From Eubacteriales bacterium (lineage in GTDB: Bacteria; Bacillota; Clostridia; Lachnospirales; Lachnospiraceae), in NCBI GenBank assembly GCA_030526715.1, contig JAUNCG010000011.1, positions 1 through 44,661 on the forward strand: DNA of 44,661 bases, written 5' to 3'. Positions 42,798-44,661 of this stretch are shown in pieces. Under the pieces are notes generated by a model. That model searched no databases. It saw only the letters and a program-made list of their open reading frames with translations, and was not told the origin of the DNA. The translations under genes were made by a program, and so were the position numbers. Each line of letters opens with the position of its first letter. Position 1 is the stretch's first letter.

Positions 42798-43385
42798 CTA
42801 TATAAAATATCGTACCGCCTGACGAACCAGCCATGGGTTCGCATAGCTCTCCAATACCACTCCTGCCAACAGCATGCAGCCTCCACACACCAACAGCTTC
42901 AGATATTCCTTTTCCATCTCCGAATCCCGCAATGTATGTCGATTTCGAAAGCGCTCTGTCCCCAGCCTCAGAATCCCCTTTGCACTTATTACGGTCAATG
43001 GCACATACATCACGCACTGCGGAATCAGCATCGTCAGAGACAACAGGATTCCCGTCATGCGCAGTTCTATTACTGACGTGGTAAACAGGACCCCTAACGC
43101 AAACCCCAGCCATCCCAGCAGTACCAAAAGAGCCGGGATACCGACTATCGTATGCCCCATAAGCCAAAGCAGACCGTACCATTTGCCCCGCTGCCACAGT
43201 AGATAACGAAAATAGGCATTCTCATCCGTGATCTTTTCCGTCAATAATCTTAGCGACTCTCTCTCCCATAGAGACGTTCCCTTAAAATAAGTATCTCCGC
43301 ACAGAAGGATAAACAGGATTCCACCCAGAAAGCCTGTCAAAAGAATGCCTACCGCCAAAAGCTCTCCCCATTTTTTTCTTTGCAT
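42798..43385 (-). CDS. spoIIM: Stage II sporulation protein M
   Basis: A 195-aa membrane protein with about five hydrophobic segments (near 10-28, 73-93, 95-110, 113-135 and 163-182). SpoIIM is part of the DMP complex (SpoIID-M-P) that remodels septal peptidoglycan during engulfment in the mother cell. The C-terminus LESYANPWLV is typical of the family, and the xerD neighbour supports it. GGAG lies 7 nt upstream of the ATG, but inside the 3' arm of a terminator hairpin. Expression would be expected from a mother-cell (SigE) promoter. Confidence 0.88.
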   Translation of the reverse strand: MQRKKWGELLAVGILLTGFLGGILFILLCGDTYFKGTSLWERESLRLLTEKITDENAYFRYLLWQRGKWYGLLWLMGHTIVGIPALLVLLGWLGFALGVLFTTSVIELRMTGILLSLTMLIPQCVMYVPLTVISAKGILRLGTERFRNRHTLRDSEMEKEYLKLLVCGGCMLLAGVVLESYANPWLVRQAVRYFI

Positions 43386-43432
43386 AAAAAATCTCCGACA
43401 GCGTTTTACTATTATTATGACGCTGTCGGAGA
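43386..43432 (-). terminator. Terminator hairpin overlapping the spoIIM ribosome binding site
   Basis: A perfect 13-bp stem (43392-43404 with 43420-43432), 15-nt loop, then six T residues that abut the spoIIM ATG. The hairpin begins 2 nt beyond the acetyltransferase stop. The spoIIM GGAG is part of the 3' arm. The loop contains CATAATAAT (43411-43419), which could be a SigE-like -10, with GAATGATT about 13 nt upstream as a weak -35; this promoter reading is low confidence. Confidence 0.88.
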
Positions 43433-43434
43433 AA

Positions 43435-43941
43435 TCATTCCTGAGAGCTTCCTTCCTTCACTATATGATAAGCCCATCTCGGATCACCGTTTTCCAGATA
43501 AATGATCCCGCATTTCGTAAATCCATATTTTTGAAGCACATGCTGCATCACCGTGTTATCCTCATGGGTATCGATCCGCAGATTGCTGCATTGTCCAAGG
43601 CAGAAATCAAAGCACTGCGCCGCCATGGCACGGATGGTTCCGTTGCCGGCGATCCGATGTACCACTCCGTATGGCTCGCTATTGAGCCATGCTCCATCCT
43701 CAATGATAGCATATGTGGGATCCGCTCCCACCTCAAACATGAACACACCGCCGGGCTTTTTATCCTGTTCACATACATACAGCCGTCCAAGAGCAATATC
43801 TTCCCGAAGCATCTCTTGGGGCGGATAACCGTCGTCTCCCCATTGATGCGGATTCCCGGTCTGTGCCTGAAACGCTCTCGCATATGCGTAAATGTCCTGT
43901 ATTAGTCCGAGATCTCCCAAGACTGCTTTTCGAATGTCCAT
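43435..43941 (-). CDS. GNAT-family N-acetyltransferase
   Basis: A 168-aa predicted acetyl-CoA-dependent acyltransferase. ATG at 43941 is chosen because GAGGAG lies 6 nt upstream and the family N-terminus MDIRKAVLGDLGLIQDIY starts there. The acetyl-CoA-binding region is in VVHRIAGNGTIRAMAAQCFDF, and the final strand is NTVMQHVLQKYGFTKCGIIY. The substrate is unknown. Its start overlaps the upstream lysozyme-like gene by 40 nt, so it is co-transcribed with it, and the terminator follows immediately. Confidence 0.88.
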   Translation of the reverse strand: MDIRKAVLGDLGLIQDIYAYARAFQAQTGNPHQWGDDGYPPQEMLREDIALGRLYVCEQDKKPGGVFMFEVGADPTYAIIEDGAWLNSEPYGVVHRIAGNGTIRAMAAQCFDFCLGQCSNLRIDTHEDNTVMQHVLQKYGFTKCGIIYLENGDPRWAYHIVKEGSSQE

Positions 43942-44661
43942 TGTGTACTCCTCATCGAAGTATCCTCCCATATTTTCTGGATACTTGCTTCACTGTTATT
44001 CTTAAAGAGCCAATTTGACAAAAACAGCTCTCCACGATCGACCTCAAGAAGGAGCTCTTCCTCCTCTTTTTCCACCTCTGTCGAGCCAACGCCAAGCGTT
44101 CTTGGGAAAAACTCATTCTGCGCAAGCTTCGCCCGCATGACGGAATGATACTCTACATTCGCCGGAATTTCAAAATAACGGCACCAAAAATACGCTGCAT
44201 CATAAGCCCCCTGTGCCGTATCCGGTACATTCAGAAGATACTGGTACACCCCCGGATATCCGCTCTCCAGCTCAGCCTTCAGGTATCCCATCTGTCCCGG
44301 TATGAGGTGATAGTCGTATCCATTTGCATTACACCAGCCGATCAATCTGGTAAATCGCTCAAGATGCCATTGACACACTCCGTAGCTGGTACCGCCGTCA
44401 CCGATAGCCGTGGAGGTAAAGTTGGATTCGCACTGGATATTGGCCAGTACGCCGCAGGCTGCCGCATGATTCAATCCCAGAGAATTCCGCAGAAAATCAT
44501 AGATCGCGTTCGTATTCTCCACAATATTCCCGGCAGGATAGGATACAAACATGGCAAAATTCTCTCCTGTATATTTCTCATACAGCTTTTCTGCCTCCTC
44601 CGCCTGTTTTTCCAGCTCCGCCTGATGCTCAAGGATCTGCTTGGATACCGTATCCGTCAGC
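43902..44661 (-). CDS. Phage-tail-lysozyme-domain protein (5' end missing)
   Basis: The frame is open to the right window edge, so the N-terminus is missing; about 253 codons are visible. It starts with a Gln/Glu/Lys-rich coiled coil (ILEHQAELEKQAEEAEKLYE). Then comes a domain with the pattern NAIYDFLRNSLGLNHAAACG, VLANIQCESNFTS and GGTSYGVCQWHLERF, which I recall as the phage tail lysozyme family (muramidase-like). The Glu in IQCESNF is the likely catalytic acid. A charged C-terminal tail of about 60 residues follows. No other phage genes are near, so it is more likely a cellular wall enzyme than prophage. It overlaps the acetyltransferase by 40 nt. Confidence 0.85.
   Translation of the reverse strand, partial: LTDTVSKQILEHQAELEKQAEEAEKLYEKYTGENFAMFVSYPAGNIVENTNAIYDFLRNSLGLNHAAACGVLANIQCESNFTSTAIGDGGTSYGVCQWHLERFTRLIGWCNANGYDYHLIPGQMGYLKAELESGYPGVYQYLLNVPDTAQGAYDAAYFWCRYFEIPANVEYHSVMRAKLAQNEFFPRTLGVGSTEVEKEEEELLLEVDRGELFLSNWLFKNNSEASIQKIWEDTSMRSTQWTFEKQSWEISD

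Noticed and set aside
43902..44661. Prophage tail region
   Set aside because: Only one lysozyme-type domain is present and the neighbours are chromosomal genes (acetyltransferase, spoIIM, xerD).

Overview
The window looks like chromosome of an anaerobic, Gram-positive, spore-former-lineage bacterium, most likely a Lachnospiraceae member (Clostridia). The reasons are spoIIM next to xerD, a GatCAB amidotransferase, the LL-diaminopimelate aminotransferase route to lysine, Lachnospiraceae-style secreted proteins (BIG2, NlpC/P60 and DUF5722-like), a cobalamin riboswitch with a Rho-independent terminator, and AGGAGG-type ribosome binding sites. Most genes are on the minus strand. I saw no rRNA, tRNA, CRISPR array, insertion sequence or prophage structural block.

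Layout by coordinate: (a) 1-1325, the 5' portion of a lipoprotein related to polysaccharide deacetylases. (b) 1350-14813, a long minus-strand transcription unit. It starts at a consensus-like promoter and an AdoCbl-type cobalamin riboswitch with terminator (14471-14742). It continues through two secreted multidomain proteins, a BtuFCD/FecBCD-like uptake system, an ABC-2 type ATPase/permease pair and gatCAB, with no strong terminator until after gatB. (c) 14832-16584, a divergent plus-strand pair: a small membrane-anchored protein carrying the same domain as the secreted proteins, then asnA. (d) 16636-18128, dapL preceded by a stand-alone ANTAR protein. (e) 18344-22630, an NlpC/P60 hydrolase, an S41 protease and a PucR-type regulator. 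(f) 22752-28964, an alditol/sugar ABC transporter with a polyol dehydrogenase and an upstream ROK repressor. (g) 29098-32663, a YmfI-like reductase, greA, a DRE-TIM aldolase and a D,D-carboxypeptidase. (h) 32821-37032, rpsU, alaS and tyrS. (i) 37097-41378, a DUF5722-like glycosidase, rnhA, precorrin-2 dehydrogenase and DAHP synthase. (j) 41524-44661, xerD, spoIIM, a GNAT acetyltransferase and a truncated phage-tail-type lysozyme.

The most interesting part is region b/c. A B12 riboswitch controls an ABC importer together with secreted proteins built from a repeated domain of about 95-100 residues (a GGSG/GGTG motif, then aromatic/SS-NY, then T-A/R-MS-x-HEI or QEI). The domain occurs twice in the 609-aa protein and once each in the 895-aa and 192-aa proteins. 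The 895-aa protein also ends in what looks like the N-terminal lobe only of the same solute-binding protein family encoded by the next gene. Together this looks like a Gram-positive cell-surface corrinoid capture and hand-over system, comparable in logic to NEAT/Isd haem relays. The riboswitch and the family assignments are read from sequence; the corrinoid-binding role of the repeated domain is inference.
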